In this document: one piece after another, positions 31,821 to 41,780 of the stretch | Layout: every line of letters starts with the position of its first letter | How positions within the stretch are numbered: position 1 is the stretch's first letter | Assembly (NCBI RefSeq): GCF_004402535.1 | Contig: NZ_SOEY01000034.1 | Span: 1 to 64,000 of the forward strand | DNA length: 64,000 bases | Source of the DNA: Cryobacterium glaciale | GTDB lineage: Bacteria; Actinomycetota; Actinomycetes; Actinomycetales; Microbacteriaceae | Reading direction: 5' to 3' | Program-made: the position numbers and the translations under genes | Notes under the pieces: model-generated | Databases searched by the model: none | What the model saw: only the letters and a program-made list of their open reading frames with translations | What the model was told of the DNA's origin: nothing

Positions 31821-32345
31821 TTACGGGGCGGTCGTGGCCTCGTCGGTGGGCAGCTGCACGTCTTCGGCGCCGACGCAGGCACCGGTCGCCGGCACATAGC
31901 CGACCGCATTGGCGACGTCGATGAGCGCGGTCGAGCCGCTCACCGCTTCAGAGTCGACCACGATCTCGATGGCCGGGTCGCGTCCGTACGTCGTGTAGCG
32001 GTAGGTCGGGGCGTCGGAGTCGTCTTCGATCCAGTCGATGCCGTTGATGTTCAGGCAGGGCAGCGTTGTGGGCGCCGGCACCGTCACACCGCAGTGCAGC
32101 AGCACCGCGGCAGGGTCGCCCCAGGCGCCGGTGGCCTGGGCGTTCGTCTCCCGTGACGGCTGGTCGGCGACGGTGGACGGCAGGTGCACGATCACGTCGG
32201 CGCAAACCACATTGGTGGCATCGGCGGCCGGGGCCAGCGGCACGGCAGCGGCGCAGCCGGCCAGCAGCAGTGAACTCGCGAGCACGGTCACGACGGCGAC
32301 GGAGCGTAGGGGAGCGGAGCGCAGGAGCAGGAATCGGTGAGACAT
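31821..32345 (-). CDS. DUF3515-family lipoprotein
   Basis: A 174-residue secreted lipoprotein with an N-terminal signal and lipobox LLLAGCAAA (Cys at about residue 31). The outer domain carries conserved cysteines (NVVCADVIV, LLHCGV, TLPCLNING, TGACVG) and the WIEDDSDAPTYRYTTYGRDP segment typical of the actinomycete DUF3515 family. Function is unknown. ATG 32345 is preceded by TAGCCT seven bases upstream, so the mRNA is probably leaderless. It is divergent from thiL with only 24 bp between the starts; ddl and DUF3515 genes are often neighbours in actinomycetes. Confidence 0.85.
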   Translation of the reverse strand: MSHRFLLLRSAPLRSVAVVTVLASSLLLAGCAAAVPLAPAADATNVVCADVIVHLPSTVADQPSRETNAQATGAWGDPAAVLLHCGVTVPAPTTLPCLNINGIDWIEDDSDAPTYRYTTYGRDPAIEIVVDSEAVSGSTALIDVANAVGYVPATGACVGAEDVQLPTDEATTAP

Positions 32346-32369
32346 CGTATTCAGGCTACCGTTTCTTAC
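32346..32369. promoter_or_regulatory. 24-bp divergent promoter region of thiL and the DUF3515 gene
   Basis: On the reverse strand TAGCCT (32358-32353) lies seven bases before the DUF3515 ATG. On the forward strand TACCGT (32357-32362) lies seven bases before the thiL ATG. The two -10 boxes share two bases. Confidence 0.55.
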
Positions 32370-33425
32370 ATGACCACCGCAGCGGATGCCCCGCTTCCAG
32401 CCTCGCATTCCGCCGCAGCACCTCGATCCGCCGCCAGTGAAACACTCGCGGACCTGAGCGAGGGAGCCGTGCTCGGGCGGATCTTTCCCCGGCTGCCGAC
32501 GGCAACAGCGCAGCTTCTCGGCCCGGGTGATGATGCCGCGGTCATCTCCGCGCCCGACGGACGATTCGTGGTGACGACCGACATGATGATTCAGGGGCCG
32601 GACTTTCGCCTCGCCTGGTCGACGCCGCACGACCTCGGCTGGAAGGCGGCCGCCACGAACCTCTCCGACGTGGCCGCGATGGGCGCACGACCGACAGCGC
32701 TCGTCGTCGCGATCGCCGCACCGCCGTCGACTCCAGTGTCGGTGCTCGAGGGGATCGCCGACGGGCTGCGCGACTGCTGCGAGGCCCTCGCCCCCGGCTG
32801 CGGCGTGGTCGGGGGCGACCTGTCGGCCTCCGACGCCCTCACCCTCGCCGTGACGGCCTTCGGTGACCTCGAGGGTCGTGCGCCCGTGTTGCGTTCCGGC
32901 GCACGCCCCGGCGACGTCGTAGCGCTCTCCGGTCGGCTCGGTGAAGCCGGAATCGGCCTCGAACTCTTGTTTCGCCTGGGGGTTGATTCCCTCGGAACGC
33001 CAGACCGCGACCGGGCGAACGCCCTCAAGCTCACGCATCCGACCGAGGTGGCCGCCCAGCTCACCCCGGTGCCTCCGATTGCCAGCGGACCTCTCGCCGC
33101 CCTCGCCGGTGCCACCGCCATGCTCGACGTCTCCGACGGACTCGCGATCGACGCCGGGCGGATCGCCCGCGCGAGCGGTGTCGGCATCGACTTCGATTCC
33201 AGCTGCCTGGGCGATCGCATCGAGGTCGCCCTCGGCGGCGGCGAGGACCACGGACTCCTCGCCGCCTTTCCGCCCGAATCCGCCCTGCCACACGGCTTTC
33301 GCCGCCTCGGAACGGTCGTGGCGGCATCCGCTTCGATCCTGGCGGGAGCGATCACCGTCGACGGCGCCCGGCACGACCAGGGCGGCTGGGACCCCTACCG
33401 CGGCTGGGACGGTGCGGCCGGCTAG
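32370..33425 (+). CDS. thiL: Thiamine-monophosphate kinase
   Basis: A 351-residue PurM-fold kinase that phosphorylates thiamine phosphate to the active cofactor TPP. Motifs are LLGPGDDAAVI (metal-binding), VVTTDMMIQGPDF, KAAATNLSDVAAMGA, VVGGDLSAS and AMLDVSDGLAID. The end (GWDPYRGWD) matches the usual GWDHF-type tail. ATG 32370 appears leaderless. The stop shares bases with the convergent rsmD stop (CTAG), so there is no room for a terminator between them. Confidence 0.94.
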   Translation: MTTAADAPLPASHSAAAPRSAASETLADLSEGAVLGRIFPRLPTATAQLLGPGDDAAVISAPDGRFVVTTDMMIQGPDFRLAWSTPHDLGWKAAATNLSDVAAMGARPTALVVAIAAPPSTPVSVLEGIADGLRDCCEALAPGCGVVGGDLSASDALTLAVTAFGDLEGRAPVLRSGARPGDVVALSGRLGEAGIGLELLFRLGVDSLGTPDRDRANALKLTHPTEVAAQLTPVPPIASGPLAALAGATAMLDVSDGLAIDAGRIARASGVGIDFDSSCLGDRIEVALGGGEDHGLLAAFPPESALPHGFRRLGTVVAASASILAGAITVDGARHDQGGWDPYRGWDGAAG

Positions 33426-33997
33426 TTCTGCTCTGGAGGTGAGGCGTACCAGACGGTTGTGTCGCCGTAATCCTTGCGGCGTTCCAATACCAGGCCGCCG
33501 CCCCACTCCGGCTCGGGCGAGCGCGAGCTGCGCTCCAGCACCACGAGCGCGTCGTCGGCCAGCAGCGGAGCGAGCGCACGCAGATTGTGACCCAGCTCAA
33601 CCTCGCTGAGGTCGTAAGGCGGGTCGATGAAAACCACGTCGAAGCCGTCCTTGGTCGCCGCCAAAAAAGACTGCACCGCCTGTGATGACACCGCGATCTT
33701 CAACACAGTACCCTTCGGCGCTGACCGCTGCACCGCCTCGCCGTTCTTACGGCACATGGCCGCCGCTCCATAACTGTTCTCGACGAGCGTGACCACCCGC
33801 GCCCCGCGGCTGGCCGCCTCGAGCCCCAGCGCGCCCGATCCCGCATACAGGTCCAGCACGCGCATGCCGTGCAGCGCATCCCGCGAGTCGAGCGCCGAGA
33901 AGATAGCCTCCCGCACCCGATCGCTGGTCGGCCGTGTTCCCGATTTCGGTACCGCCAGGGTCAAGGAGCCGGCAAACCCGGAAATAATTCGCGTCAT
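33422..33997 (-). CDS. rsmD: 16S rRNA (guanine(966)-N2)-methyltransferase
   Basis: A 191-residue SAM-dependent methyltransferase of the RsmD family. MTRIISGFAGSLTLAVPKSG and TRPTSDRVREAIFSAL form the typical N-terminus. Motif I is VLDLYAGSGALGLEA, and the catalytic motif IV is VVFIDPPYDLS. ATG 33997 has GGGAGG upstream and TAGGCT (34013-34008) as a likely -10. The neighbours coaD and recG are the usual companions of rsmD. It is divergent from recG with 51 bp between the starts. Confidence 0.94.
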   Translation of the reverse strand: MTRIISGFAGSLTLAVPKSGTRPTSDRVREAIFSALDSRDALHGMRVLDLYAGSGALGLEAASRGARVVTLVENSYGAAAMCRKNGEAVQRSAPKGTVLKIAVSSQAVQSFLAATKDGFDVVFIDPPYDLSEVELGHNLRALAPLLADDALVVLERSSRSPEPEWGGGLVLERRKDYGDTTVWYASPPEQN

Positions 33998-34048
33998 AAC
34001 CCTCCCGAGCCTAGCTGCCCTGTCAGAGGCTCCGTTTACGATGGAACC

Positions 34049-36301
34049 ATGACCGGTTCGAGCGCTGCCCATGGCCCCGAATTCGACGGCGTCGCCCTGC
34101 CAGTGCCCCAGCTGGAACCGATCAACCTCGATACCCCCCTGAAGAAGGCGCTCGGCGCCCTCAAGGCGCGAGCGCTCGAAAAGGCTTTCGGTTTTCACAC
34201 TGTAAACGACCTGCTCAGCCACTACCCGCGCGACTACGCCGACCGCGACGTACTGCGGCCGCTCAATCAGCTCACTCCCGGCGCCAACATCACCGTCATC
34301 GCCGATATCGTGTCCGCCCGAGAAAAGCGCATGTCGTCGCGGCCTGGCACGATCGTCGAGGTGGTCATCTCCGACGGTGGCGGCGAGTTCATTCTCACGT
34401 TCTTCGGCAAGAAGAGCCAGCAGTGGCGCCTTGACCAGTTGCGTCCCGGGCTGCGCGGCAGCTTTTCCGGCAAAGTATCGACGTTTCAGAACCAGAGTCA
34501 GCTGGCGAACCCGTCGTACAAGACCTTTGAAAGCGAAGAAGAAGAGGCCCGCGACGACCCGACCGTACGCTTGCGCCACAAGCCGCTCATCCCGATTTAC
34601 GCGGCCACAGCCTCGGAGACCAGCTGGAACCTGCAGACCCTGATCGACCAGGTGCTCCGGCGGGTGGGCACGCTGCCCGACCCTGTTCCCCAGGACCTGC
34701 GGGTCGAACACGGTCTGCTCGACCACACCCAGGCCATCCGCTGGATTCACAGCCCCGACAAGAAAGCACAGTGGATGGCCGCGCAGGACACGCTGCGGTT
34801 CACCGAAGCCTGGGTACTGCAGTGCGCCCTCATGCAGCGGCACAGTATTGCGCGGGAGCGCCGCACCCGGCCGCGCGTGCCAACACCCGGCGGATATCTC
34901 GAACGCTTTGATGCCGCGCTGCCGTTCGTGCTCACGGTCGACCAGGAGATCTGTGCCGTTGAAATCGCCACCGATATGGCCAGGTCCGGCCCGATGAACC
35001 GGCTGCTGCAGGGGGAGGTCGGGTCGGGTAAAACCGTCGTGGCGCTGCGAGCCATGCTCGCCGTGGCCGACAGCGGCGGCCAGACGGCACTACTGGCCCC
35101 GACCGAGGTGCTCGCCGGGCAACACCTGCGGTCGATCACGACGCTGCTCGGCCCCGATCTCGCGACCGAACTCATGCCGACCCTGCTCACCGGCAAACTT
35201 CCCGTCGCGCAGAAGCGCAAGGCGCTGTTGCGCACCGTGTCGGGCCAGTCACGCATCGTGATCGGCACCCACGCCCTGCTCAGCGACACCGTGACCTTCT
35301 TCGACCTCGGACTGATCGTTATCGACGAGCAGCACCGATTCGGCGTCGACCAGCGCGAAACCCTGCGGCTCAAGGGAGCTGAACCACCGCACGTTCTCGT
35401 CATGACGGCCACGCCGATACCGCGCACCATCGCCATGACCGTGTTCGGTGATCTCGACGTGAGCACCATCCGCATGCTGCCGGCCGGACGCCAGGGGATT
35501 CGCAGTGTCGTGGTGCCCATGGGCGAGAACGGAGCCCTGTTCGGCCGGGTGTGGGCGAGCCTGGCGCAGGAGCTCGCGCTCGGGCGTCAGGGGTTCGTCG
35601 TCTGTCCGGCGATATCTCCGGCAGAAATCGAGGAAGCCCCCGATGACCTGGCCGGAATCGAACCGTCTGGCGGAGAGAAATCCGGCCCCTTGTTCAACGT
35701 GGAAGAGGTTCTCGAAGGCATGCGCGGCGTACCGACGCTGGCCCCCTATCGACTGGAGGCCCTGCACGGGCGCATGACGAGCGACGAGAAAGATCGCATC
35801 ATGCGGGCGTTCGCCGCCGGTGAGATCGATGTTCTCGTGGCGACGACCGTGATCGAGGTCGGTGTCGACGTGCCCAATGCCTCGGCCATGGTCGTGCTCG
35901 ACGCCGACCGATTCGGTGTCTCCCAACTCCACCAGTTGCGAGGCCGCGTCGGCCGTGGCGGCGTGCCGGGGCTGTGCCTGCTGGTGACCAATTCCCGGCC
36001 GGGGTCGCCGTCCCGCCAGCGTATCGGTGACGTCGCGGCGACGCTCGATGGCTTCGTGCTCGCTGAACTCGACCTGGCCCTGCGCCGTGAGGGCAACGTC
36101 CTCGGCGACCTGCAGTCCGGCGACGGCTCGAAACTGCGCTTTCTGCGGGTGGCGGTCGATGGAGACATGATCGCCGAGGTACGACAAGCCGCGTACCACC
36201 TCGTGACGGGCGATCCGGGCATCCGCACCAACCCGGCGCTGCGCGACGCGATAGCCCGCCGGCTGAACGAATCCGAACGCTCCTGGCTCAATAAAGGCTG
36301 A
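34049..36301 (+). CDS. recG: ATP-dependent DNA helicase RecG
   Basis: A 750-residue superfamily-2 helicase that reverses stalled replication forks and branch-migrates Holliday junctions. An N-terminal wedge (OB-fold) domain covers about residues 60-170. Walker A is LLQGEVGSGKTVVALRA, motif II is LIVIDEQHRFGVDQR (DEQH form), followed by MTATPIPRT. The C-terminal helicase signature is DVPNASAMVVLDADRFGVSQ then LHQLRGRVGRGG. TACGAT at 34037-34042 places transcription at or next to ATG 34049 (leaderless); the frame is open upstream but antisense to rsmD. Confidence 0.95.
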   Translation: MTGSSAAHGPEFDGVALPVPQLEPINLDTPLKKALGALKARALEKAFGFHTVNDLLSHYPRDYADRDVLRPLNQLTPGANITVIADIVSAREKRMSSRPGTIVEVVISDGGGEFILTFFGKKSQQWRLDQLRPGLRGSFSGKVSTFQNQSQLANPSYKTFESEEEEARDDPTVRLRHKPLIPIYAATASETSWNLQTLIDQVLRRVGTLPDPVPQDLRVEHGLLDHTQAIRWIHSPDKKAQWMAAQDTLRFTEAWVLQCALMQRHSIARERRTRPRVPTPGGYLERFDAALPFVLTVDQEICAVEIATDMARSGPMNRLLQGEVGSGKTVVALRAMLAVADSGGQTALLAPTEVLAGQHLRSITTLLGPDLATELMPTLLTGKLPVAQKRKALLRTVSGQSRIVIGTHALLSDTVTFFDLGLIVIDEQHRFGVDQRETLRLKGAEPPHVLVMTATPIPRTIAMTVFGDLDVSTIRMLPAGRQGIRSVVVPMGENGALFGRVWASLAQELALGRQGFVVCPAISPAEIEEAPDDLAGIEPSGGEKSGPLFNVEEVLEGMRGVPTLAPYRLEALHGRMTSDEKDRIMRAFAAGEIDVLVATTVIEVGVDVPNASAMVVLDADRFGVSQLHQLRGRVGRGGVPGLCLLVTNSRPGSPSRQRIGDVAATLDGFVLAELDLALRREGNVLGDLQSGDGSKLRFLRVAVDGDMIAEVRQAAYHLVTGDPGIRTNPALRDAIARRLNESERSWLNKG

Positions 36302-36365
36302 TGATGACGACGTCAAACGGATGCACCGGGCAGCGCCGGTCAGCCTGTGGCAGTAGGGTGTGATC

Positions 36366-36854
36366 ATGCGCAGGATCGCCGTTGTCCCTGGATCATTTGA
36401 CCCCGTAACCCTGGGCCACTTGGACGTGATCGATCGTGCAGCCGGCCTGTTCGACGAGCTCCATGTGCTCGTGGTGCACAACCCCGACAAATCAGCCCTG
36501 TTACCGATCAGCCAGCGCGTGTCGCTGCTGGAACAGTCCATCAAAGAGGCGGGGCTGCCGACCAACATCGTCGTCGCCAGCTGGAGCATGGGACTGCTCG
36601 TGGACTACTGCATGGACGTCGGGGCGAGCGTGCTGGTGAAAGGCATCCGCTCGCAGGTCGATGTGGCCTATGAGACGCCGATGGCAATCGTCAATCGCAA
36701 TCTTGCCGCTGTTGAAACGGTGTTCCTGCTGCCTGACCCGGCCAACGCCCATGTCTCCAGCTCGCTGGTGCGACAGGTGGCCGGCCTCGGCGGCGATGTG
36801 TCGCCCTACGTCCCCCATGCCGTTGCGGAATACCTGGAGCGGTCGCGGGTATGA
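36366..36854 (+). CDS. coaD: Phosphopantetheine adenylyltransferase
   Basis: A 162-residue nucleotidyltransferase for the fourth step of coenzyme A synthesis. The N-terminus is [20 protein letters not shown], with the T-x-G-H motif. [16 protein letters not shown] and the C-terminal [20 protein letters not shown] are also typical. TAGGGT at 36354-36359 lies six bases before ATG 36366, fitting a leaderless start; a GTG at 36360 is in frame. The stop overlaps the start of the MoxR gene (ATGA). Confidence 0.95.
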   Translation: MRRIAVVPGSFDPVTLGHLDVIDRAAGLFDELHVLVVHNPDKSALLPISQRVSLLEQSIKEAGLPTNIVVASWSMGLLVDYCMDVGASVLVKGIRSQVDVAYETPMAIVNRNLAAVETVFLLPDPANAHVSSSLVRQVAGLGGDVSPYVPHAVAEYLERSRV

Positions 36855-37990
36855 ACCGCAAACCGACTCGCTCCTCTGCGGAACTGGCGTCGGTTCCATC
36901 GGTCGAGGCTGCGCCGTTCAACAGCGATTCGGCCGCTGATCTCAGCGGGCTGCAAACCTCCGGGCGTGCCATCATGCGCAATGTTGAGACGGTCATCGAT
37001 GGCAAGCATGAGGCCGTCCAGATCGCCCTGACCGTGCTCCTGGCCGAGGGGCACCTGCTCATCGAGGACGTTCCCGGCGTCGGTAAGACCATGCTCGCCA
37101 AGGCCCTCGCCCGCTCCGTCGACTGCACGGTCGGTCGAATCCAATTCACCCCCGACCTGCTGCCCTCCGACGTGACCGGGGTGTCGGTGTTCAACCAGGC
37201 CGAGCGCCGGTTCGAGTTCAAACCCGGTCCGGTCTTCGCCAACATCGTCATCGGTGACGAGATCAACCGGGCAAGCCCGAAGACCCAGTCGGCCCTCTTG
37301 GAGTCGATGGAGGAACGCCAGGTCACTGTCGACGGCATCACCTACCCGCTCGCCCTGCCCTTCACCGTCATCGCCACCCAGAACCCGATCGAGATGGAGG
37401 GAACCTACGCCCTCCCGGAGGCCCAGCGCGACCGGTTCATGGCCCGCATCTCCATGGGTTATCCCGACTCCGACTCCGAGCTCGCGATGCTCGACTCGCG
37501 CGACACCAGCAGTCCGCTCGCTTTAATCTCGGCCGTCGTATCGGGGGAGACCCTGCGGGACATGATGCTCATGGCGCGAGCGGTCTTCGCCTCGGGTGCC
37601 GTCAAGGAATACGCGGTGAATCTGGTTCGAGCCACCCGCGACGATCGCGACCTGCGCCTTGGGGCCAGCCCGCGCGCGACCCTGCAGCTGATTCGTGCGG
37701 CGAAGGCGCAGGCCGCGTTGAGCGGTCGGGATTACGTGTTGCCCGACGATATCGACTCGCTCGCGGTGGCCGTCCTCGGCCATCGGCTGGTGCCCACCAG
37801 CCGCGCGTTGGGTCACCACCACCAGGACAGCGGCCCGGTGATCGACGATATCGTGCGCCGGATCCTCGCCGATACGCCCGTGCCCGTCGGGGGCGGGGCA
37901 TCCGCGCGATTTGAATCAGTGGCGTTTGAATCAGTGCCGGCGGTACGCGCCGTTCCGCCTCGGCCCGTGGGTTCCACCGGAACGACGTAG
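36851..37990 (+). CDS. MoxR-family AAA+ ATPase
   Basis: A 379-residue ATPase. Walker A lies in [17 protein letters not shown], Walker B in [20 protein letters not shown], with sensor 1 in [20 protein letters not shown]. MoxR proteins act as chaperone-like ATPases, often for proteins made by adjacent genes with von Willebrand-type or DUF58 domains. Here it begins the MoxR-DUF58-transglutaminase cassette, overlapping coaD by four bases. The last ~45 residues are Pro/Val-rich and include a short FESVAFESV repeat. Confidence 0.92.
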   Translation: MNRKPTRSSAELASVPSVEAAPFNSDSAADLSGLQTSGRAIMRNVETVIDGKHEAVQIALTVLLAEGHLLIEDVPGVGKTMLAKALARSVDCTVGRIQFTPDLLPSDVTGVSVFNQAERRFEFKPGPVFANIVIGDEINRASPKTQSALLESMEERQVTVDGITYPLALPFTVIATQNPIEMEGTYALPEAQRDRFMARISMGYPDSDSELAMLDSRDTSSPLALISAVVSGETLRDMMLMARAVFASGAVKEYAVNLVRATRDDRDLRLGASPRATLQLIRAAKAQAALSGRDYVLPDDIDSLAVAVLGHRLVPTSRALGHHHQDSGPVIDDIVRRILADTPVPVGGGASARFESVAFESVPAVRAVPPRPVGSTGTT

Positions 37991-37992
37991 TC

Positions 37993-39378
37993 ATGGCGGC
38001 ACGCGGGGTGAGAGGGTCCGGGCCGGTGGCCAACGCCGAGTGGTATACACGGTTGGCCGCCCGATTCGCCACGCGGCTCACCCTTCGCGGCGCGGTCTTC
38101 CTGGCGGTCGGAGTCGTGCTGTTCACAAACGCGGTGCTGGTGAACAGTCGCGACATGCTGTTCGTCGCCAGCCTCCTGATCATGGCACCGCTGGTTGCGG
38201 CCGCATACGTATCGCTTCGTCCGGCACGGGTCGAGGTCAGCCGGGTCTTTCGGCCGCCGATCGTGCCGGTCGGCGGTGAGAGTATGGTGTCTCTGCAGCT
38301 GCACAATCTGTCTGCGGCGCCGCTCGGTGGTGCCTCCTGGTGCGACACCCCGTCACCCGGCATCGACACTCCTCCAGTAGCCCTACTCCCGCTCGTGAGC
38401 CGGAACGGTGTGGCGGGCGAGAGCGTGCACCTTGAGTACTCCGTCGTGCCGCGCCACCGCGGCGTCTACGACGTCGGCCCGTTGCGCGTGTTCCGGCAGG
38501 ACCCGTTCGGCTTCGCGAACAGTGACCGAAACGCTGGTTCCCCCCACGACCTGATCGTGACGCCCCGGGTGACCCGGCTGCCCGGTAGCGGTCTCGCCCA
38601 GTCCAGCAACGATGGCTCCATTCGCGAACTGGTTCGTCAGGCAACCCCCACCTCCGACGAACTCATCGCCCGCGAGTACCGCCCTGGCGATGCCCTGCGC
38701 CGGGTAAACTGGCCAGCCACGGCCCGGCACGGCGAAATCATGGTGCGGCAGGAGGAACAGCGCAGCAATCCTGAGGCCCGCATCGTGCTCGATACGACCC
38801 TGGCCGGTGCGGCCGGCCTGGGCGCCGGGCATGTTCCACCGCACCTGTTGGCCGCGTTCGAACTCGAGATCGAACTGGCGGCATCCGTTGGTGTCCACCT
38901 GCTCGACGCCGGATACCGCCTTGAGGTGATCGAACTCGGCGCCAGCCAGCTGCTGCCGGGCGACCAACAGACCCTGGGCGGGCTGCACGGCGATGTGCCG
39001 GCCACTTTTCGCGCGCCCGGCGGCGATCGCGCCCTGCTCGAGGCCCTCGCGAGCGTAATTCCGGTGCCGTGGCCCAGTCGCAGCGCTCGCCTCGCCGCCG
39101 AGCGTCGGGTGCCGGTGCGCGCCGCGCTGCGGGGAGCGCAACCCGTGCTGCCGACGTTCGCGCTGCTCGTGAGCGTGTCCGAAGCGGATGTCGACGGCCT
39201 GGTCGCCCTCGCCCGTCACTGTGAGCCCGCCGTCGCGTTTGTGCAGCGCACCGTCGGCGCTCCGGCCCGCGAACGCCTGCAGGGCGCCGGCTGGCGCTGC
39301 GTGGAGCTCGCCAGTGCCGACGACCTGGAAGAGGCGTGGAACGACGTGAGCGGGGAGCGAGGCGCCAGCCATGACTAG
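37993..39378 (+). CDS. DUF58 domain membrane protein
   Basis: A 461-residue protein. Two hydrophobic segments near the N-terminus (about residues 30-75) anchor it. The conserved DUF58 stretch is REYRPGDALRRVNWPATARH then GEIMVRQEE (about residues 225-255). This is the usual partner of MoxR, possibly its client. It starts two bases after the MoxR stop and overlaps the transglutaminase gene by eight bases. Function not established; such cassettes are linked with cell envelope assembly or stress. Confidence 0.88.
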   Translation: MAARGVRGSGPVANAEWYTRLAARFATRLTLRGAVFLAVGVVLFTNAVLVNSRDMLFVASLLIMAPLVAAAYVSLRPARVEVSRVFRPPIVPVGGESMVSLQLHNLSAAPLGGASWCDTPSPGIDTPPVALLPLVSRNGVAGESVHLEYSVVPRHRGVYDVGPLRVFRQDPFGFANSDRNAGSPHDLIVTPRVTRLPGSGLAQSSNDGSIRELVRQATPTSDELIAREYRPGDALRRVNWPATARHGEIMVRQEEQRSNPEARIVLDTTLAGAAGLGAGHVPPHLLAAFELEIELAASVGVHLLDAGYRLEVIELGASQLLPGDQQTLGGLHGDVPATFRAPGGDRALLEALASVIPVPWPSRSARLAAERRVPVRAALRGAQPVLPTFALLVSVSEADVDGLVALARHCEPAVAFVQRTVGAPARERLQGAGWRCVELASADDLEEAWNDVSGERGASHD

Positions 39379-41743
39379 CCTGGCGACGAAGCCGGCGCCG
39401 GTTTCTGTTTCGGCGGGGCGCCCGGTGCGCCCGCCCCAGGCGCCGCGCGGTCGGCGCGGCGGCCGTGATGCCGCGCTCTGGCCGCTCGCCCTCAGTCTGC
39501 TGTTGCTGCTGCTCATCTGCTGCGCGGCACTCGGCCCGCTGCTGCGGGGCAGTGCCTGGTGGTGGGTCTCTGCCACGGTCGGGGCGGCCGTGCTGCTGGG
39601 CTCCGCGCTGTTTCGGAGGCTCGGGCTGCCGCGCCCGATCATTCCGTTGGCGAACGCCGCGGTGCTCGTTGGCGCGATGACGCTGCTGTTCGGCGGCGGC
39701 ACCGGGCTGTTCTGGCTCATTCCGACACCGCAGACCATCGGCACGTTCACCGACCTGGTCGACGCCGGTGGGGCGTCGATCGCCCAACAGAGCACTCCGG
39801 CCGAAGTGACTGTCGGCATCCTCTTTCTGCTGGCCGGCGGCACGGGACTGATCGCTGTACTCATGGATCTGCTCGCCGTGAGCCTGCGCTGGCCTGCGCT
39901 CGGCGCGGCGGGCGCACTCGTGCCGCTGCTCGCGCCGGGATTCATCGTCGATGACGGTGCAGATATGGCCGCGCTGATCGTCGCCGCGATAGCTTTCCTG
40001 CTGCTCTTGCGGGTCGACGTCTATGTGCGTCGCGCGCAGGAGGAAAGGCGTCCGTCGACCGGATTGCGGGCCTCTCGAGCGCCGCGGCGGCGTGGGCCAG
40101 GGCCGATCGGCGGCGCACTCGTCGTGGGATCCCTTGCCATCGTGGGCGCCCTGATCCTGAGCACGGTCGCGCCGGCGTTCACGGCCGGAGGGCTGGTCAC
40201 GGCTCGGCCGGGCGGCTTGTTGTTTGGGAGCGGGGTCAGCCCCATGATCAATCTCGGGCAGGACCTGCGCCGTCCCAAGGCCGGACCGGCTTTTCACTAC
40301 ACCTCGATCGGCACTGAGCGGCCGTACTTCACCCTGCTCACCCTCGATGAGGTCATCGGTTTGAGCTGGACGGCTCGCATCGACGGGGCGAACACCCGCA
40401 ACACCGTCGACGATATTCAGCGGCCGTTCGGGCTGGACAGCACCGTCGAGACCGCGGAAGCGTCGACGTCGATCGTCATCGACGGCGTCAACAGCCACTG
40501 GCTGCCCGCACCGGCCCGCGCCACGAGCATCGAGGGGCTGAGCGGCCGCTGGTATTGGGACAGCCGTACCCGGGCGATTGCGAGCACGACGTCGAACACG
40601 CTCGGCCAGAAATACACGGTATCGTCCTTGGAGATCAAACCAACGGCTGACCAGCTGCGCCAGGCCAGCACCGACTACCCGGCAAGCGTTCTCGGCAATC
40701 TGCAACTCCCGACCAATCCGCCGACGATCATCGAAGAGACGGCGTTGGAGGTGACGGCCCAGGCTGCGTCGACCTACGACGCCGCCATCGCGATCCAAAC
40801 CTATCTGCGCGGCAGCGCCTTCAGCTATGACACGGACGCGCCCGTCGAAGCCGGTTACGACGGTGGCGGAATCGACGTGATCGGAGTGTTCCTCCAGGAG
40901 AAACGCGGCTACTGCGTGCACTTCGCCGCGACCATGGCGACGATGGCACGCAGCCTAGGCATTCCGTCCCGGGTCTCGCTCGGCTACCTGCCCGGCGTGA
41001 AATCGCAGGACCTCGAGCAGGGCCTCGGGCAGTACCTCGTGGATTCGCATGACCTTCATGCCTGGCCGGAGTTGTATTTCGTGGGTATCGGCTGGGTGAA
41101 ATTTGAGCCGACCCCCGGGCGCGGCACCGTTCCCAACTACGAGCAGACAGTGGATGCCGACACACCGACGACGCTGCCAGGCGGAGCGGCCGCCACGAGT
41201 GCACCCGGTCTCGGCGCCGACCGGCTCGCCGACGATTCCGCCCTCGAACGCGGCGCCACAACGCAGGACGCCGTGACCGGCAACCTGCTGGCTATCATCG
41301 GTTTCAGCGCGCTGGGACTGCTTGTGCTGGTTCTGCCGGGGGTCGCCAGGCGGATGCTGCGTCGTTCGCGGCTGCGCCGCATCCGCTCGACCGGTGCCGG
41401 CCTCGCCTGGACTGAACTGCAGCACACCAGTCTCGATCACGGTATAGCGGTGCCGGTCACCGAAACTCCGCGTGCTTTCGCGGGCCGCCTGGAGGGAACG
41501 CTCGACCCTGCGTCGATGGAAGCGCTCGAACGGGTGTTGCTGGCGTTGGAACGTTCGCGGTTCGACCGATCGCCGGCAGGGGGGGACACCCTTGCAGCCG
41601 ACCTGGCCGTGGTGCTGCGGGCGCTGCACGCCAGCGCGAGTGTCGGCATCCGTCTGCGAGCGACGTTTGCGCCGACCTCGCTGTTCGCCAGCCTGGGTGC
41701 GTTGCTGCGCGGTGAGCGCCCCGCCCGAGTGACTGCCCCCTGA
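39371..41743 (+). CDS. Transglutaminase-like membrane protein (TgpA-type)
   Basis: A 790-residue protein. About six N-terminal membrane segments occupy residues 30-270. An outer domain follows with the papain-like transglutaminase core (about 480-590): catalytic Cys in KRGYCVHFAATMATMARSLG, His in SHDLHAWPELYF, then WVKFEPTPG. One more membrane segment (LLAIIGFSALGLLVLVLPGV) and a cytosolic DUF4129-like tail close it. The tail ends about residue 785. It is the third gene of the MoxR-DUF58 cassette. The substrate is unknown. Confidence 0.9.
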   Translation: MTSLATKPAPVSVSAGRPVRPPQAPRGRRGGRDAALWPLALSLLLLLLICCAALGPLLRGSAWWWVSATVGAAVLLGSALFRRLGLPRPIIPLANAAVLVGAMTLLFGGGTGLFWLIPTPQTIGTFTDLVDAGGASIAQQSTPAEVTVGILFLLAGGTGLIAVLMDLLAVSLRWPALGAAGALVPLLAPGFIVDDGADMAALIVAAIAFLLLLRVDVYVRRAQEERRPSTGLRASRAPRRRGPGPIGGALVVGSLAIVGALILSTVAPAFTAGGLVTARPGGLLFGSGVSPMINLGQDLRRPKAGPAFHYTSIGTERPYFTLLTLDEVIGLSWTARIDGANTRNTVDDIQRPFGLDSTVETAEASTSIVIDGVNSHWLPAPARATSIEGLSGRWYWDSRTRAIASTTSNTLGQKYTVSSLEIKPTADQLRQASTDYPASVLGNLQLPTNPPTIIEETALEVTAQAASTYDAAIAIQTYLRGSAFSYDTDAPVEAGYDGGGIDVIGVFLQEKRGYCVHFAATMATMARSLGIPSRVSLGYLPGVKSQDLEQGLGQYLVDSHDLHAWPELYFVGIGWVKFEPTPGRGTVPNYEQTVDADTPTTLPGGAAATSAPGLGADRLADDSALERGATTQDAVTGNLLAIIGFSALGLLVLVLPGVARRMLRRSRLRRIRSTGAGLAWTELQHTSLDHGIAVPVTETPRAFAGRLEGTLDPASMEALERVLLALERSRFDRSPAGGDTLAADLAVVLRALHASASVGIRLRATFAPTSLFASLGALLRGERPARVTAP

Positions 41744-41780
41744 ACGGAGCACTCACCCAGAAAGCGTACAATTTACGACC

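Noticed and set aside
32346-33506. Upstream extension of the DUF3515 frame to about 560 codons
   Set aside because: It is antisense to thiL and would place the lipoprotein signal peptide in the middle of the protein.
33998-34843. Upstream extension of the rsmD frame by about 280 codons
   Set aside because: It is antisense to recG. A -10 box and GGGAGG mark the short start at 33997, which matches the family length.
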